Assembly (NCBI GenBank): GCA_907163375.1
Contig: CAJQUW010001420.1
Coordinates: 868,001 to 932,000 of the forward strand
Length of the DNA stretch: 64,000 nt
Reading direction: 5' to 3'
From: Prostheceraeus crozeri
Taxonomy: Eukaryota > Platyhelminthes > Polycladida > Euryleptidae
Shown here: piece by piece, positions 14,101-29,100 of the stretch
How positions within the stretch are numbered: the stretch's first letter is position 1
Layout of the letters: every line of letters begins with the position of its first letter
Position numbers and translations under genes: made by a program
Notes under the pieces: model-generated
The model's database searches: none
What the model was told of the DNA's origin: nothing
The model's input: only the letters and a program-made list of their open reading frames with translations

Positions 14101-17100
14101 TGTAGGCGGAGGTGGTTGTTGGAAAGGCCGCCGCCTCAACATCTCTGGTTTTTGGTCATGTGCTTGTCGAGTTGCATGTGGATAGGGCCCTTACTTTAAT
14201 AGGCCTATTAAGAATGAAGAAATCATGTCATCATACTATCAATCAATAAAATATTGACTGCGATGTAAGAAATTTAAGCTAAAAGATGATGAGCTTCGCC
14301 GAAATGGCGGCTTACGAAACGACGTCCATTAGTGCTATGTAGATTATTAAAGCGTAATTCACCAGATCACACAAGACGCTTTTCAGTTCTTCAGGAGACC
14401 AAGATCTATGAGATTCAATCCATTCCAGTCAACCTATCTCCTCGTAGGAACAGGCGTGTGTATTGGCCCTCGACATGTAAAACTTGAGGTCGCACGAAGA
14501 CGCCTCACTATTCTTTCTTGTCTTGTCTACTTTTTAATCAATTTCAAAGTGTATCGGTGCGGGAGGCTCATTGTAATTTTGAAAAATTGTGTAGAGGTTC
14601 TTCATTGTGTAAATCACTACCACTTGTGCTGACATCAAAATCATAAATAATCAAGAGGAATCCTGTTTAAGTTAGCTGAAGCTCGCTGTGGTGCGCAGAT
14701 CATACGAAATAAGAATGGACGCCAATAATTGCTATGAAACAGAATCCTTTATATTTTATATGCAAACCACTTTAGAATTCTTTTTGTCTGAAGAAGCGTG
14801 TCGAGAGCCTTCACAAATCGACATTATGTATCAGCGTCTTAATTAACACAAGTGGTGGAAGTGACTTTTCTTGGGATTGTCCTTAAAAGCAAAATTGCAT
14901 TCCTCTGAATGTTTCACGTGAGTAGTTATCAGTTATCGCATTATGATATTTTTATCGAAAAGTTTCATAAAATCAGACCTATATGGCAAAAATTTGCATT
15001 TGATTTGATGTGAACGTGTATTTCATATTTACTTCAGAAAATTGCGTCCCAATATAGTTAATGACAAGCATATTCGAAAGTATGACGATTTCTGGAAAAA
15101 CTTTAGGAAACCTGGAACCTCCTGAAGTCTCATCTCTTGAAAACCGCGGCAACCCTGGTGGAAGCTGGCAACACACTACCTAGTTGTGTTCTGATCTCTT
15201 GATTATCATTTTCCCCAATAATATGAACAACTATGCAAAATAACTTATTTTACTATGAAGTAGATGTACCGCTGTTGCCATGAGTCAAATAACATGGCGT
15301 AGAACTTTGACTGACCTCATGAAAAATTTTATGCAACAAAAATATTATTACGATTGATCCAAAGGACCCGTGATGATCGGAAATATCCACAGATTACTTA
15401 ACTTGTATTCTGCTCATTTTTGAATTGTAATCATGACAGCTTTGAAGCTTCACTTGGTTGTGACCGGCTCACTCCAGTCAGTTTACGTGAAAATGCTTGA
15501 TTGAATCGACTTCTCATGAAGAGAAGTTAATACCTAGGTTCATATTCTATCATGCCTGTAAAATCTGCAAATGCGCTATCCACGCTATGTTAGGTGAAAA
15601 AAAACTTTTTTGCCTTTTCTCTAATTTTTTCATTTTTATATCTTCTTGTGCTTCTGATACATTGTTTAGGTAGATCTCCAAAATTCTTGCGCTATTAATG
15701 TGTCGTAATGTGCAAAAATGATTCATGGCTGCTACGTAGAACAATTATCCCTTTATCAAAAGGGAAATTTCGATTTTAGTTACAAAAAAAGACATGGGGC
15801 ACATTCGCTCACACATCGGCGGGGCACATTCGTGCAGGTTTTGATTGATGTAGTAAAAAATGAATTTGTAGCCTAAATGGACTGATTGCTTGCAAAATAC
15901 AAGCCTGACCGCTGAATTGATGAAAATGCGAAATATAAAACTTGCGTAGCCAACCCAAGATGGTACCAACCTGGAAATACCGCTCTTGTCTAACATCCCT
16001 TTCGAGTCGGATGAGGACGATCACAACCCCTATCAATGAAGCAAAGGGATTCATCCACACGTAAAAACGATTAAATACCCGTTGCAGGAAGGTTCAGATG
16101 ATGACATGCGCAACAGGAAAGTGGCACCTAGTTTCGATTCCCGACTCTTGAAGGAAGAATATCAACTTCTTAATACGTTGCCCGCGGAACCACTGTTGAT
16201 GAGGATGACGAAGAACACGCTCAAGAACGGCTACTGAATTCAAAACAGCTGGTAATGACGTCCTTACAGATATTTGACATTATTTAGTACATAGTCGAGC
16301 TAGTGAACGAACCGATGGGCAATGGACGCGAAGCTCACGTGCGCTTCAGTAAAGTTTTTGACATCGAAGAAAATTGAAAATTCTACGGTTTTATATGTTA
16401 AACTGTTTTGGAGTTTTTAATCGCCATATTTGTCTAATTAGAGAATTGCATATTCTTGATTAATCAAAAGTTTTTGAAAAGTCAAAGTCACAGAATATTT
16501 GTGTATTTAGAAAAATTCTATGGCTATGGAAGGCTACACGTAAGTACCCCACCACCTGCACGAATCCGCAGGTTCGTGCACGTTATGTTTTATAAAAGTT
16601 AATTTTGTGCAATTAGCTAAGCCACTCAACTCGAAGTTTTCATTATAAACAAAACAGCAGCAAAAACTAGCATTTCAGAAACAGTAAGCGAATTTCTAGT
16701 CTCGTGAACAAGGGAATAAAAAATCAAGATTCTCATTGCAGAATGTGCCCCATTCTCCCCTACATGATATCAAGCCAAATGCCATATTTCTCATAATTCA
16801 TTTCGCATCGATCAATCCCTAACTTATTCCTGAATTTGAGTCCAATATTGTAACATGTACCTGCCGCATCTGATAAATGAAATTTTGCATATGTACCGCC
16901 GATGAGTGAAAATTTCACGATTCACCTGAATCTATGCATATTAACTGTCGGTGTCTCCTTCCTCGTGATACACAAGACCTTGTTGCAGATTTTGTCGCGT
17001 GTTCTACTTCCAGCGTTCTGACTTACATAGATGTTTTCTGGTGTGATATTTTTCTGGCATGTGGATCACTATTTTCCAACCAAACCTCCCAAAAGGAATG

Positions 17101-20100
17101 CCATCAAAGGAGCCATTTCTGGTTTGAGTCAAATGCTATATATTTAGATTTTCCACTAGAATCTCAAAGTTTGTAGAGAGGATTAATGTGCTCAGATAGC
17201 AGCTCGTTTGTTCAAAATGACTCCGATCCTTAGTATTTCAATTGCTAATTGAACTTTTGTCGTTGTTTTAGCAACCACCAATGCCTGCGAGACCTTCAAA
17301 ATTGAAAGTGGGAATTCTGACAACAAAACGTGTGACTGAAGTGCTGGGATTTTCATCATCTGATCAAATTGTCGATTTGAGCATCATCAGAGGAAATGAT
17401 TTTACTAGTCCAATCATTCACGGAAATTATAGACTTTGGAATCAAATGTTTGATATTCCAAAGAGAAATCCGTATAATCGCAAGCCACAATTGGAAGATG
17501 GGGCTGCATTTATCCGACAATGCCCGGACGGCAAAATTGAAAACAGCAGACAATATCGACGATATGTTGTAAGTAATTATCTTTTTTAGTTACGGTTTCG
17601 TTTGTAGCAAAGTGGAATATGTAGTTAAACTGGTCGTAAGCAACTTTTTGTGGTCTCATGAAACAAGCAAAGATACGAGTATAACAAATATTGCGCTTCT
17701 CATTCCATGCGAAATAGAAGTCTAGAAGTCGGACTGTTCTTGGCCGATTTTCTCAAACTTCGATGGAGACTTGTCAAGCTATGTCTTATTGAAAGATTAG
17801 CTCAGCTTTGTGGTTTCCATACATCCAAGTTGCACATCATTTTTCAGTGAAATTTCTGTAATATTATGCATTCTATCCACACACCTGAGTGATTATTTTA
17901 GAACTGACCAGACGGAATTGCATCATATTCGATAGTTGAATTATTGTAATTTCATGTAAACATAGGCATACTTTATGTGCACGAGCATCAAAATGGCGGA
18001 ATTTGGAATGTAATGAGCATGGAAACTTAATAAATTTATTGTTGGATGATAGGACTTACACTGTTGGGCAAGGTTAATTTCAAAATTAGTTCCGTTAAGT
18101 TTATTCAGTTAAAGTAGATAGCTCCGTTGATCGTTAATTAGGGAAATATGTAGCAGAAGTAGAAGTTGATCCTTTAATTCGATGAAATCGCATCCTGAGG
18201 AATAGACATCAGTTCGAAACCAATTCTAATTTAACGAGAGAAAATGAATGTTTAGCCGCTTTTTAGTACTGGTATCTTCAAAAAGTTTGTCATGATTTTA
18301 TCAGCATAGGAATTCAAGCTAAACATACACAAAAGAAGGTGAAATGTGTCAAGTCTAAGTAGCAGGACATAGAATTATGACACCTACTTCTCAGTGGAAA
18401 CCATAGAAAAGATTCACATTTCAAAGCGTCAACACAACCAAGCTTCATTCTAAATTAGCACGGTAAATCACTAAGTAGACTGTACCAAGCGTAGGTTTTG
18501 CTTGTGAAGGTCAATATGTTAGTTCTATACAGACACTAAAAAGAAAACAGTCGCAATGAATTTTTTCGTTCGATCTGCAGACTAACCTGCACGATACAAC
18601 GATGCTATTTAGATTGCAGTGGACAACGCGTCATCAGTCGGTCGAGCACACAACTTCAATTTTTCGAATTCAACTGATAGAAAATGATTTCATCATGACC
18701 ATTATAAATTTGAGAGAGATTGATGGAGATGATTTTAACATGTATTCGTAGTTGTCCAATTTCATTACTCAGTGCTCATCATTCAGTTAATTTATCGAAT
18801 TAATGGACTTAATCGAGAGTAGTGACATGTTAACTGGCTCGTTGATGATTTTTAGGCCGCTAATCCATTAATGCAAGGCGTGACTTCTGCTAATTAACGG
18901 ATTTAAACAGATTGCGCCCAAGACTGCCTATACACATATGTACCTCAGTGGAGAATATGCAGTGATCGTAAAATCCAACCATTAATGTCTAATTCGTCTG
19001 GACTAATGAAGAAAAATCCTACCTAGTACGTGTGGACCAGTAAATTTTGTTTATGAAATAAGATTCTCTCACGTAAAACTAAAGTTCTGAAACGAAAAGT
19101 ACTGTAGATTGAAGCATTCAATGAATTTCTTAATGAAAAGAGAACTGATATTTCATCTTTTGAAGGAGTCCCAACAGATTATGTTTCTTTACAGGAACGT
19201 AGCCCTAAGTTTGAAGAGGCTTGCAGACATTCTCGTGATTTCTATCACTTGAAGTTAAACAACACAGAATCACGTTACAAACCAGGAGAAATCACGCACT
19301 ACTTGGAAAGGGTAAGTAATCTACAAAGCTGATTGGAAGCGAATTGAACGGATTTTTTCGCAGCCAAGAATGGTATTGAGAATAGGAATGTGAGCTATAT
19401 TTTGATAAAAGCTACATGTATATTATATATTTCCATATATATTTGTCATATGCAATTTGATTAACTATTGTATTTATTGTTCCATTATTTTGTATTTCAA
19501 TTTCAACTATTATGATTAAGTCATTTGATCATCTTAGTCGCAGCAAATATGAAAGAAAAGTATTTTAGCACACAATGCAATTAATTCAACTGAGCAATGC
19601 AATTAATTCAAATGCAATTCTGTGGTGCTAATAGCTAATTATCATGAAAATGAAACTTAATGAAAATTGCGGCTATGTCGTGCTGTAAAATAAGACAATG
19701 CAACTAATAAAATCCACACATTTACTGATGTTTTCAGGTATTACACTTTTTTATCGATTTTTGTTTTAGAGAGGATGCATGTCTTCATAATTTCTGTTTT
19801 GATTTAGTGTTGAAGAATTATCAGTGAGATGAGTGGTTAAGATGAGAGTTACTTGTACGCATTAGCAAATTAAAAGAAGCCTGTGCAAATATCTTTATAA
19901 ATTTTCAACACCATTTCGCAGCACTTAATACATAAATTTTGCCTTCATGATTAATTGCATTTGATTCCTTCTAGGAAATATCATCACTTGTACGAGTATT
20001 AAGACAGCCCCAACATTCCAGATTTTAAGGACTTGAGTATTTATCGCAAGACTATCGGCAACGCAAGGCAACTTATTTTTCGTCCATGCACTAGCAAGTG

Positions 20101-23100
20101 CCTCAGCACAACTTTTTAAAATTTTCTTGACTCCTGTGCGAGCAGGTGCTATTAGTGCACTGCACTAGAATTCAGACACTGTAATCCTATTACTTACAAG
20201 ACCATACTGCAGCTTCTAGTTCGCTTTAGTAAAGTACAATGATTTCACTGAAATTGATCATTTGGTCATATATATATTGAACACTTGATCAAATCATTTG
20301 GTCATTTGTATTACTCATGAAATTTTTATATTTTTGTCATGTATTCCTAACGTTTCTATAATCTTTTGGTAACCAATTAAGGGTCCTGTTGCTTATGAAA
20401 TACTTAAGAGTCATTCAAAACGGTGCCGCAGTAAAAGAAAAAATGAAATTCAATTTCATAATGACTTATAAAATGCGAATGAATGAATCTCAGAAAATGT
20501 CTGTAACATAACTATCAATCAAGTCTAACATAAAAGACATTGGTCATCTGAGAGACCCGAAGAGGGGACCCGAGAACATGAGGCAAAGGTACTTCTCAAA
20601 CACTGCATTCAAGAGGCAGTGACAGGTGAACCGACCAGGTTCTTACCAAATATGACCAAATGATTAATTATAATGAGAAAAGTTGTAGTTTCATTCAAAG
20701 TTATTGTTGAATTTTTATAGCCAGAAATTTGTATGTTATTTATATTTTTTCAGAAATTTTTTGGCTGCATGTATGAGACCAAATCAAAGCTAGATTTAGA
20801 CGTATTCGTAAAAATAATATGTGCACAACATTGGTTTTGAAGTCAGAAGAATTCTGATAATTTGAAATTTGCTATACGGAGACATCAAGTGTTCTTTCTA
20901 CCCTAATAACTTGCAGCTTGTTACTCATAATTTGATGGTTTGTCGTTAACACCCGAAAATTTGCATAAAATTAGATTGATTCAAATGTCATTATAGATTT
21001 CAATCTTTTTATCTTGCAATAGGCTATTAGCCACACCCAACACATTTAGGAAGCTGCACAGGGATCTTAGAATTCCTTCTATTTCTTGCATTTTCATTTT
21101 TTGACGCATTATAGCGTTTTAACTAGCTACTTACTATCGGTGCTGCCGTCGATACTACAGTAGACAGTTGAGCTAACTAAATGTTAAAAGTATCCTAACA
21201 TGAAACATTATCAGTTCTCGTAAAGCAAGTCTGAATGAAGTAAGTTTCGCGTCGAATAATCATTTGAAATGTCATGCTTATCGTTATGAATTCTTTGAGC
21301 AATGGAGTAGTCATTGAGTCGGTTAAATGATTGATTAAAAAAGAAAACACTTTGCTGGACTCAAAGTTGTTATTCAGAGTCAACGCGCAGCCCTCAAATT
21401 TTAGGGCCCCTCAAAAAGTCCTCAATTTTGTCGTTTACATCTACGTAGGAATTTGCTGTTCAAGTTTAACATCATTAGCGTCAATATATATTAAGAAATA
21501 CTTTCATTTTAAGTATTTCTTCATGTACGCACCTACCGGATTAGCCTGTACAGAATTAGCCTTTTGATATTTGATATTTTAACCTTTACCCATGCCGGCC
21601 TTGCTAGCTACCCGGTAGCTTGACTAATTAGTGAAAGGTAAGTATCTATTTCCTTTTTAGGAGGTCCAAATTGTGTTATCAATATCGATATTGTTGAGAG
21701 ATCCGATGAATATCGACAAGGAGGTATTGATTTAATAGTCAGGGTACCTATTTGATGAAGTTGATCTTGGAAATCACTGGAGATGAAATTTTTGTACTCC
21801 AATACCGGAAGTAAACGGACAATGAGCCAATTCCTTTAACTGGTGTGTAAGCAATGTAAATCACTTCTGGCAACTAATCTGGCTTGTCTAATAAATCTAC
21901 ATGGTTAATTTGGACAAGGCAAAAATTTATGAAAACGTAGCTTTCCGTTTACATAATGTGTCAAAGTAATCGAGTACAGGTCCATAATAATGAAGATCGA
22001 TTCTTGCAGAAAATTGTATGATCAGCTGTGGGTGAATTTTGATTAGTGACATATTACACATTATTGACATCCTCATCCATTTCTTTCTCATGTAAGATAT
22101 GGCATTAGATAATTATTTGGTGATCTATCGATTCCATGTCTCTCGTACGTGTCTGATTTGTTAGGCAGCTGGGATTTGAACTCAAATACTGATTATATTT
22201 TGTTTCTTAGCAGTTGATATGATGGGATTTCTGTGAAGCTGGTATCAATCACAATTTCACACAACTTTACAAGTGATTAAAAAGAAATTTTCCATCGCTT
22301 AGTTCAGTTTCAGGTATCAATACGCGCGAATAAATTGACGGCACAATTTCATATAATTTTTTGTATTCGTCCGGTTGTTCTCCAACAGTAACAAAATCGG
22401 ATGAACATTTCAATGACGTAGAGCTTTTTCATGGTTTTAACCCGATGTTTTCATTCAAATGTCAACTCGAAATGCGACTCGAATTTTTTCAAAGTCGAAA
22501 GTTCAATAGAATTTAGTCCCGAATTTCACAGAAGTTTCAACGGATTTTATACACGAAATAATTCGTTGAAATTTGACCTGTTTCATACAAGTAGTTAAAC
22601 AACTCCGAACGACGGATTGATTGACGATGCTGATGTGTAATTCTTGTGTAATATTCCCAATGAAATGTAACATTAATGTAATGTGTAATATTCCTGATGA
22701 AGGATAAGAGCGGCTGTTCCACTCATATCCGAAACCGGCAGAATATACATCGAATAATATCATCTTCGAGATTTAATTACGTTTTCCCGCTGAAAAATTG
22801 ACCCGATTTCTGGCCCGATTTTTTACTAAATCGGGCCCGAATTTTGTTATTTATCGGGGGAAACTGAATTATCGGGTTGTTGACCCGATTACTCGCCCGA
22901 AATGACCCGATTTTTCGAAGTCCGAAAAAATCGGTTAAATTTTCGGGTCAAATTACCGATTTTTATAACTTCGATTTCCAACCCGATATATTTCGGAATT
23001 AGCCCGATTCTCGATTCGGGTTATTGACCCGATTTTACCCTCGAAATGAACCGATTTTCGAAGCCCGAAAAAATCGGTAAAATTTTTGGGTCAAATTACC

Positions 23101-26100
23101 GATTTTATAACTTCGATTTCCAACCCGATTTATTCCGGGATTGGTCCGATTCTCGATTCGGGTTATTGACCCGATTTTACCCTCGAAATGAACCGATTTT
23201 CGAAGCCCGAAAAAATCGGTAAAATTTTCGGGTGAAGTTACCGATTTCTAAAATTCGTTTGCTAAACAAATTTTGCATATCATTCCAGCAGATTTTGTTA
23301 TTTCATGGTCGTTGAGCCGATTTATTCAGTTTGGGTAATTCACTCGGAATAATCGTTTCACAATTCGGATCTTTATGATTATATGGCTGTCTTTTTCTTT
23401 TTGAAGCGAATGAACGGTCATATTGTGATAAATTAATCTGTTAATTTAGCTATACAGGATCTTCAGCATTTATTGTGATGAACAGTTTCGAATTTTCTGT
23501 TACAGATCTGCTCGAAGGAATTGATGAATTCTTCGTATAACACTGGCACATCAGCTTTAACGACTACTAAAGAACTTTTCTGAACAGCAATTCAATAGCA
23601 TCTATAATTTAATTCTTACCTGTTTAATAATGTATATTCAGGGCGTCCATAAAGTTCTACAATAAACCAGATTTTCGATATTACGTCAGAATTGATAGTA
23701 ATGAAACGAGACGTATCAAGACATAGCTGATTGAATGGGGTTTTCACCAGTGCAAGTATAGGCATGAAGTCAAGTGTACAAATGACTAAAATACATTTAG
23801 CAAGTAGTGGTAAAAATGTGATTTATAGTGTTCATTTTTTACGGAGAATTTTAGTGATAACTTTTTCAATCCACTCAGTCTTATGAAAGTACTTACAGAA
23901 AATACGACTGACTGAAGAAAAATCACAATTGAACACATTTCCTTTACATGATTGGCATTTTGCAGCGGCAAGTTCGCGTAGCTATTCATCAATTAGAGGA
24001 GCAATGTAACGTGTGGATGTGTTACACGTGCGGGGCTTGTTAAATATTTCATCAATCTAGAAACTCGGCAGCCGCACGTTTAAGAGGATTCAAAACTGAA
24101 AATATAAAATTTGCATATCAAATTTTTGCCACTACTTGCATCATGAATTTTAGTCATTTGTACACCATATATTACTGGCAAAAAACCCTATTCAGCCTTC
24201 TTTTGATACGTGTCTCGTTTCGTTACTATCGTTACTAATCGTATTTATTATTGAATTCGGGTGTAATATCGTGGTACTAATCGTTTTTATTATTGAAATC
24301 GGGTAAAAATTCGGGTGTAATATCGTGGTACTTATCGTTTTTATTATTGAAATCGGGTGAAAATTCGGGTGTAATATCGGGTCCCATTTTAAAAAATTCG
24401 GGCTTAACCCCGAAAAAGGTTTACGTTTTCGGGTCTTTCACCCGATTTTTCTACTATTGTTGAGATACCAGAAAAATCGGGTGAAATGAAAAAAAATCGG
24501 GTTAAAAATCGAGCCAATTTTTCAGCGGGTTCGCAAACATCATAATGAAACCTGACCTGAATTTATTCCCAAAGATGCTGCTGAACTTCTGACAACTTGA
24601 TCCTAGACGGAATGAGCAGCTTGGCAAGTATCACAAGTAATAACCTTATTCTGAAGAGGGGAGGTCGCATTTTTCGGGTTAAAGTTTCGAGTTATTTTCA
24701 AAATGAGGTGTACATATAGAATAAAATTGCGATGACTATCATTATGATGAGCATTATCGTGTAATTATTTATACTCATTACCTAACAGATGTAATTGTTA
24801 AGCTGCAAAAAATTGATCTGAAAGGAGAAGCAGAATTTGAATGGCAGTATTTGTATTGGTCAAATTTTCTGGAAGAAGTGGAACATTGACATGAAATCAC
24901 TTCTTGCTCTATAGTTCTTGCTATACTTATTTCTTCAACGTGTCTTGAGCCGGAGCGTTGTGAAGAGTTCGAGACACCAGTTGACGCCGGGAAATAACCT
25001 TAGAACATCGGCCAGGTGTCACTCCGTGAATGACAAGGTCTTCATTGACACTCATGTCGTGCAGCTTAGCAAATCCGACAATTCAAGTCAAAATCCAATA
25101 CGTGGCAACGGTTTTCCTTGTTCGTTTCTTCTAAGTTGATGCTCGCCGTGCTGAATTTGGCTGTGCAGAACCACACAGCAATCGGGGAGGTATTTGGCAG
25201 CCGTCGGTTTGAGGGGACAAGGCAAAAATATTCTGAAATAATCTAGATTATTTAAGGCATTAAGATGTTTTTAGAAAAAAATGAAATTCTTTAGTTGGTG
25301 CGTCCATCTTGAACAGACAGCGCAAAAGCTGTAGATGCGCTAGGACCAAGTGATAATTCTTAGACATGTCTTAGAATGAGAAAGTAACTTCTGTTAGTAC
25401 GAAAATTAACATGTATTGTCGCCGATATTTTTGAAATTTTCCTAAACGACGTGTTTTGTCAGAAAAAATGCGAATTTCGCAGTATCTAGAATCGGATTAA
25501 TGCAAAAGCATGCGGAAGTCACCATACTTCTGCTCGCAACGATGAAAAATGGGTCAAAATTATTAAAATACTTTACTTCCTTCCGTATGTCACAGAGTTT
25601 AGGACATGGCCAATCTGGAGATCTCCAACGTGGTAAGTGCGGAAAAGTGGATTAAATGAGAAGTACACTTATCTTGACATGTGACATGTGATCAGTTTTC
25701 ACACGATTTCGCGTCCACAGGTGATAACTCCATCCAAAGAGGAAGAAAATACGTCAATATGCATGCCAGATTCACTCATTTCCATGCTTGTGGATGGGAT
25801 GAAATTTTTTGTCCCATTCTCATACCATTCCCACAGAAAGACTACTGAAATTCCAATCTTACCTCTGAAAACGATTATAATTCAATAGTTTGACGAAATA
25901 TGAGTCGCCTCCTTTACCCATAGGAGCATTGCAAATGAGGGAATATGCCTTGGCTCGACATAATTTTAATTAGAAGTTTTGGGAAAGCCAAACTTATTAA
26001 AATTAAAATTATGTCGAGCCAAGGCATACTCGCTCATTTGCAATGCTCCTATGGGAAAAGGAGCCGACTCATATTTCGTCAAACAATAAAAGAAATTGAA

Positions 26101-29100
26101 CAAAAAGAAGCATTAATGTCAAGATTATAATTCACTTACTCTTCTCATAACTCGGTTTCATAAGTTGATCATCTTCTGCTGGCACAGATGTGATTTCTTG
26201 CTTATAGTCTCCTTACTGGACTGAAAATGTATAGGCTTGCATGCACATGTGCATTGTGATTAGCCAACCATCTTATAATACAATCGACAAATCAATTGAT
26301 TGGCTCTCCAATAATAACTGACCAAAACGCACGCAGATTGCCGAAAAAATAACAGCAACAACGGCATTTGTTCTGCGCATGTCGTAACCATGAAGTACAA
26401 TAGTTGTAGAAAGAGACAAAGGCAAGCATGACATGTGCAGCATTATCATGTGTCATGCGCAGCCGAGGAAGATAGATGACGTTCAAAATGACGTGTGGTC
26501 GGTAAGAATGATGACGAACTGATTTCAGAATAACAGTTTACTTGTAAATGATCGTCGAGAAGCAGTTACAAAGAAATTAGGATTTCTCACATAACCTTCT
26601 CATGTTAGAATGTGTCTATTTCCCATTCTCATTGGCGAGCCTGCTCCTTTCACCCATTTGCCTGAATTATAGATTTGCAAGTATGGCGTCCAATCGACTT
26701 TATATTTGGAACATGCAGATCGGATCAAAAGCAGAAAACCAGGCGGTGGCAGTGTGCTAATATTTTCGGTCTACACAGAGCAATTTTCTTCGTCCATGAG
26801 TAGATTCACAGTTGCGACCGTACGCATTCGTTTGATTTTTAGATGAGCATTGATTTACGATGGCATGTCAAAGTATGTGCACTTCTCCTTTTATATTGAT
26901 GATTTTTATTACATTTTGAGTTTCGTGTTCTTGTCTGTTTCGTGTGTGATGTTTTAAACCATGTCCCATCGACAGTCATTTTAAGGGAACTTTAGAGCTA
27001 TAGAAAGTAAATCACATTTCGTATTTATATTCTTCTAGGTTGAACCAAGTTTGTTGGGAATGCACTGGGGCTTGTATTTACACAAAGTTGTGGTAGAAGA
27101 TCCTGGTATTCAATCAATTGAGATGATTCTGAAGGACTTGCGCCGATTTTTCTATCGAATGTTGGCCGGTAAAGGACTTGATCTTCAAGTTTCGGAATAC
27201 GGACGTACTCAACGTCGCGCATTTGATGGAATGAGAGTGGAAGCAGTTGGATCTGAGTTTGATATTCCATCTGCCGAACTCATAAACAGTGAAGCCGTAG
27301 AAGATAACTTGAAGACCCTCGGCAGAATTCTCGCTTTGCAAGAAACTCCAAGTAAGTTTTACATTTATAATACAGGAATTTTCTATTAGTTCGTCCGTCA
27401 GATGGTATGATCAGCAGCAGCAAAGTAGGCAAACGAAATGCAAACTATCGTAGAGTCTATAGTTTATATAGAAATACAGAAGATTTGATATGAAGTGTTA
27501 TATTTAAATATGTCTTGAAAACTTGAATTTTCTTGAGATAACTAAATGGAGAGTTGCAATTATGATTAAATGAATATCAGGCAAATCATGAACTAAAGTT
27601 CATTCATTATCTGAAATGAAGAACGAAATGATAATTGCGGCATAAATGTGTAACATACTTGTGGCCTCCGCCGAGGCAATCAACTGAGGATTTTGCCCAA
27701 CGGCTTAGGAAACCGAAATTGATTAAACTATCAAAAGAAAATCCTTGCATCTTTTCAATTTGATTTCCCAATCTCGCATTGATTTCAGTATTGAGTGTAC
27801 TAGTATACGAAGTAAAATGTACATGTATTGTGTAGGTAATACATTGTATTGTAATACGAATCTAAAATGTAAACGTACATCTATTGTAGATAAAATAAAG
27901 ATAGCCGCTTTTGAAAAGTATTCACAAAGCCAAGCAGAAATTTCGGAGATATCGGTTTCACATTCATATTTGCGCTATGATCTGATGATGATCTCATTTA
28001 TACTGCAGCGAAATATTCAAAGCTGTACAGTCACTGGCTCACGCTTTCCAATCAATGTATAGGCTATTCGTTTCTCCAGGATGGTTAAGCATTGTGTCAA
28101 ATATTCATGCTGGCACATTTTTCAAATTCTTTGCAGGCATGTGTGCTTTTTGTTGCAGAACTTGAAGTTGATTTTGTTGGAAAACATGGAATTAAGGAAG
28201 GATTTCTGTGTATGTATATACGATATTTCCTTTATCTCAATTGTAAAAGGAATCTTTCAATTACCAAAGAGGAGCTGTTGACAATTATAGCAATGACTTT
28301 CGGAATGGACAAATTGGACATGGAATTTTACTATCGATTGGTGTACAAACCAAGCGTTCGTTGTCTTACCATGTATAATTGGCTACAAGTAAGCTACCAA
28401 TAACCATTGCAATAAAGTTACAGCTTCAGTTGCTGTCGTTATTTTCAATTTTTGGTTAACTTACGCTTGTATTAACAGTCTCCAAATTCCATTAAGGACA
28501 ATTGATTTTTGACATGCAGGCCCAGGGATCGCAATTTTCCGGTTTTTCTGGTTTTTTTGCGAAATTAATCTAATGTAAATATTTCAAATTTATGCATTCA
28601 ACCCCTGGTTTTTCCCGATTTCCGGTTTTTTTCTTGGGTGAATTGCAGGCCTAAGGAATACACATTGACGATCTTATTCTATAGATATGGCTTGCATTTA
28701 TCAGGAAATGACATGTCAGGCAAGTGGCAGCTGATATTTTTAGTTACTTCACTCACTGAAGATTTGTCTTTCTCACTGTCATCCTTGCCAGATTTGTTTG
28801 GTCAAATTGGTCTTCCAAAATTGCCTGTGTAGTCAGCACATACGAATGATAATACTCTAGAACACTGCTTCTCACTGTTTTATGACTACACACAGTTTTT
28901 CCTCATTGAAAAATTCACTGTCCAGTTACCTAATCAAACATATTTTACATCACCCTTTGAATTTTTATGAACTCTGCATGGTTATAGATCAAATAAAAAC
29001 ACATCTGAAGCATCTACAGGCTAATCATCATGTTTATGTCAGAAAAGTAAATCATAACCTGATAATTATTCTCTTATTATTTTCATGTATAGACTCCAGC

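Noticed and set aside
22786-24529. CRISPR-like repeat array
   Set aside because: The repeats are long, imperfect, themselves palindromic and bounded by TIRs in eukaryotic DNA; spacing is not that of repeat-spacer units.
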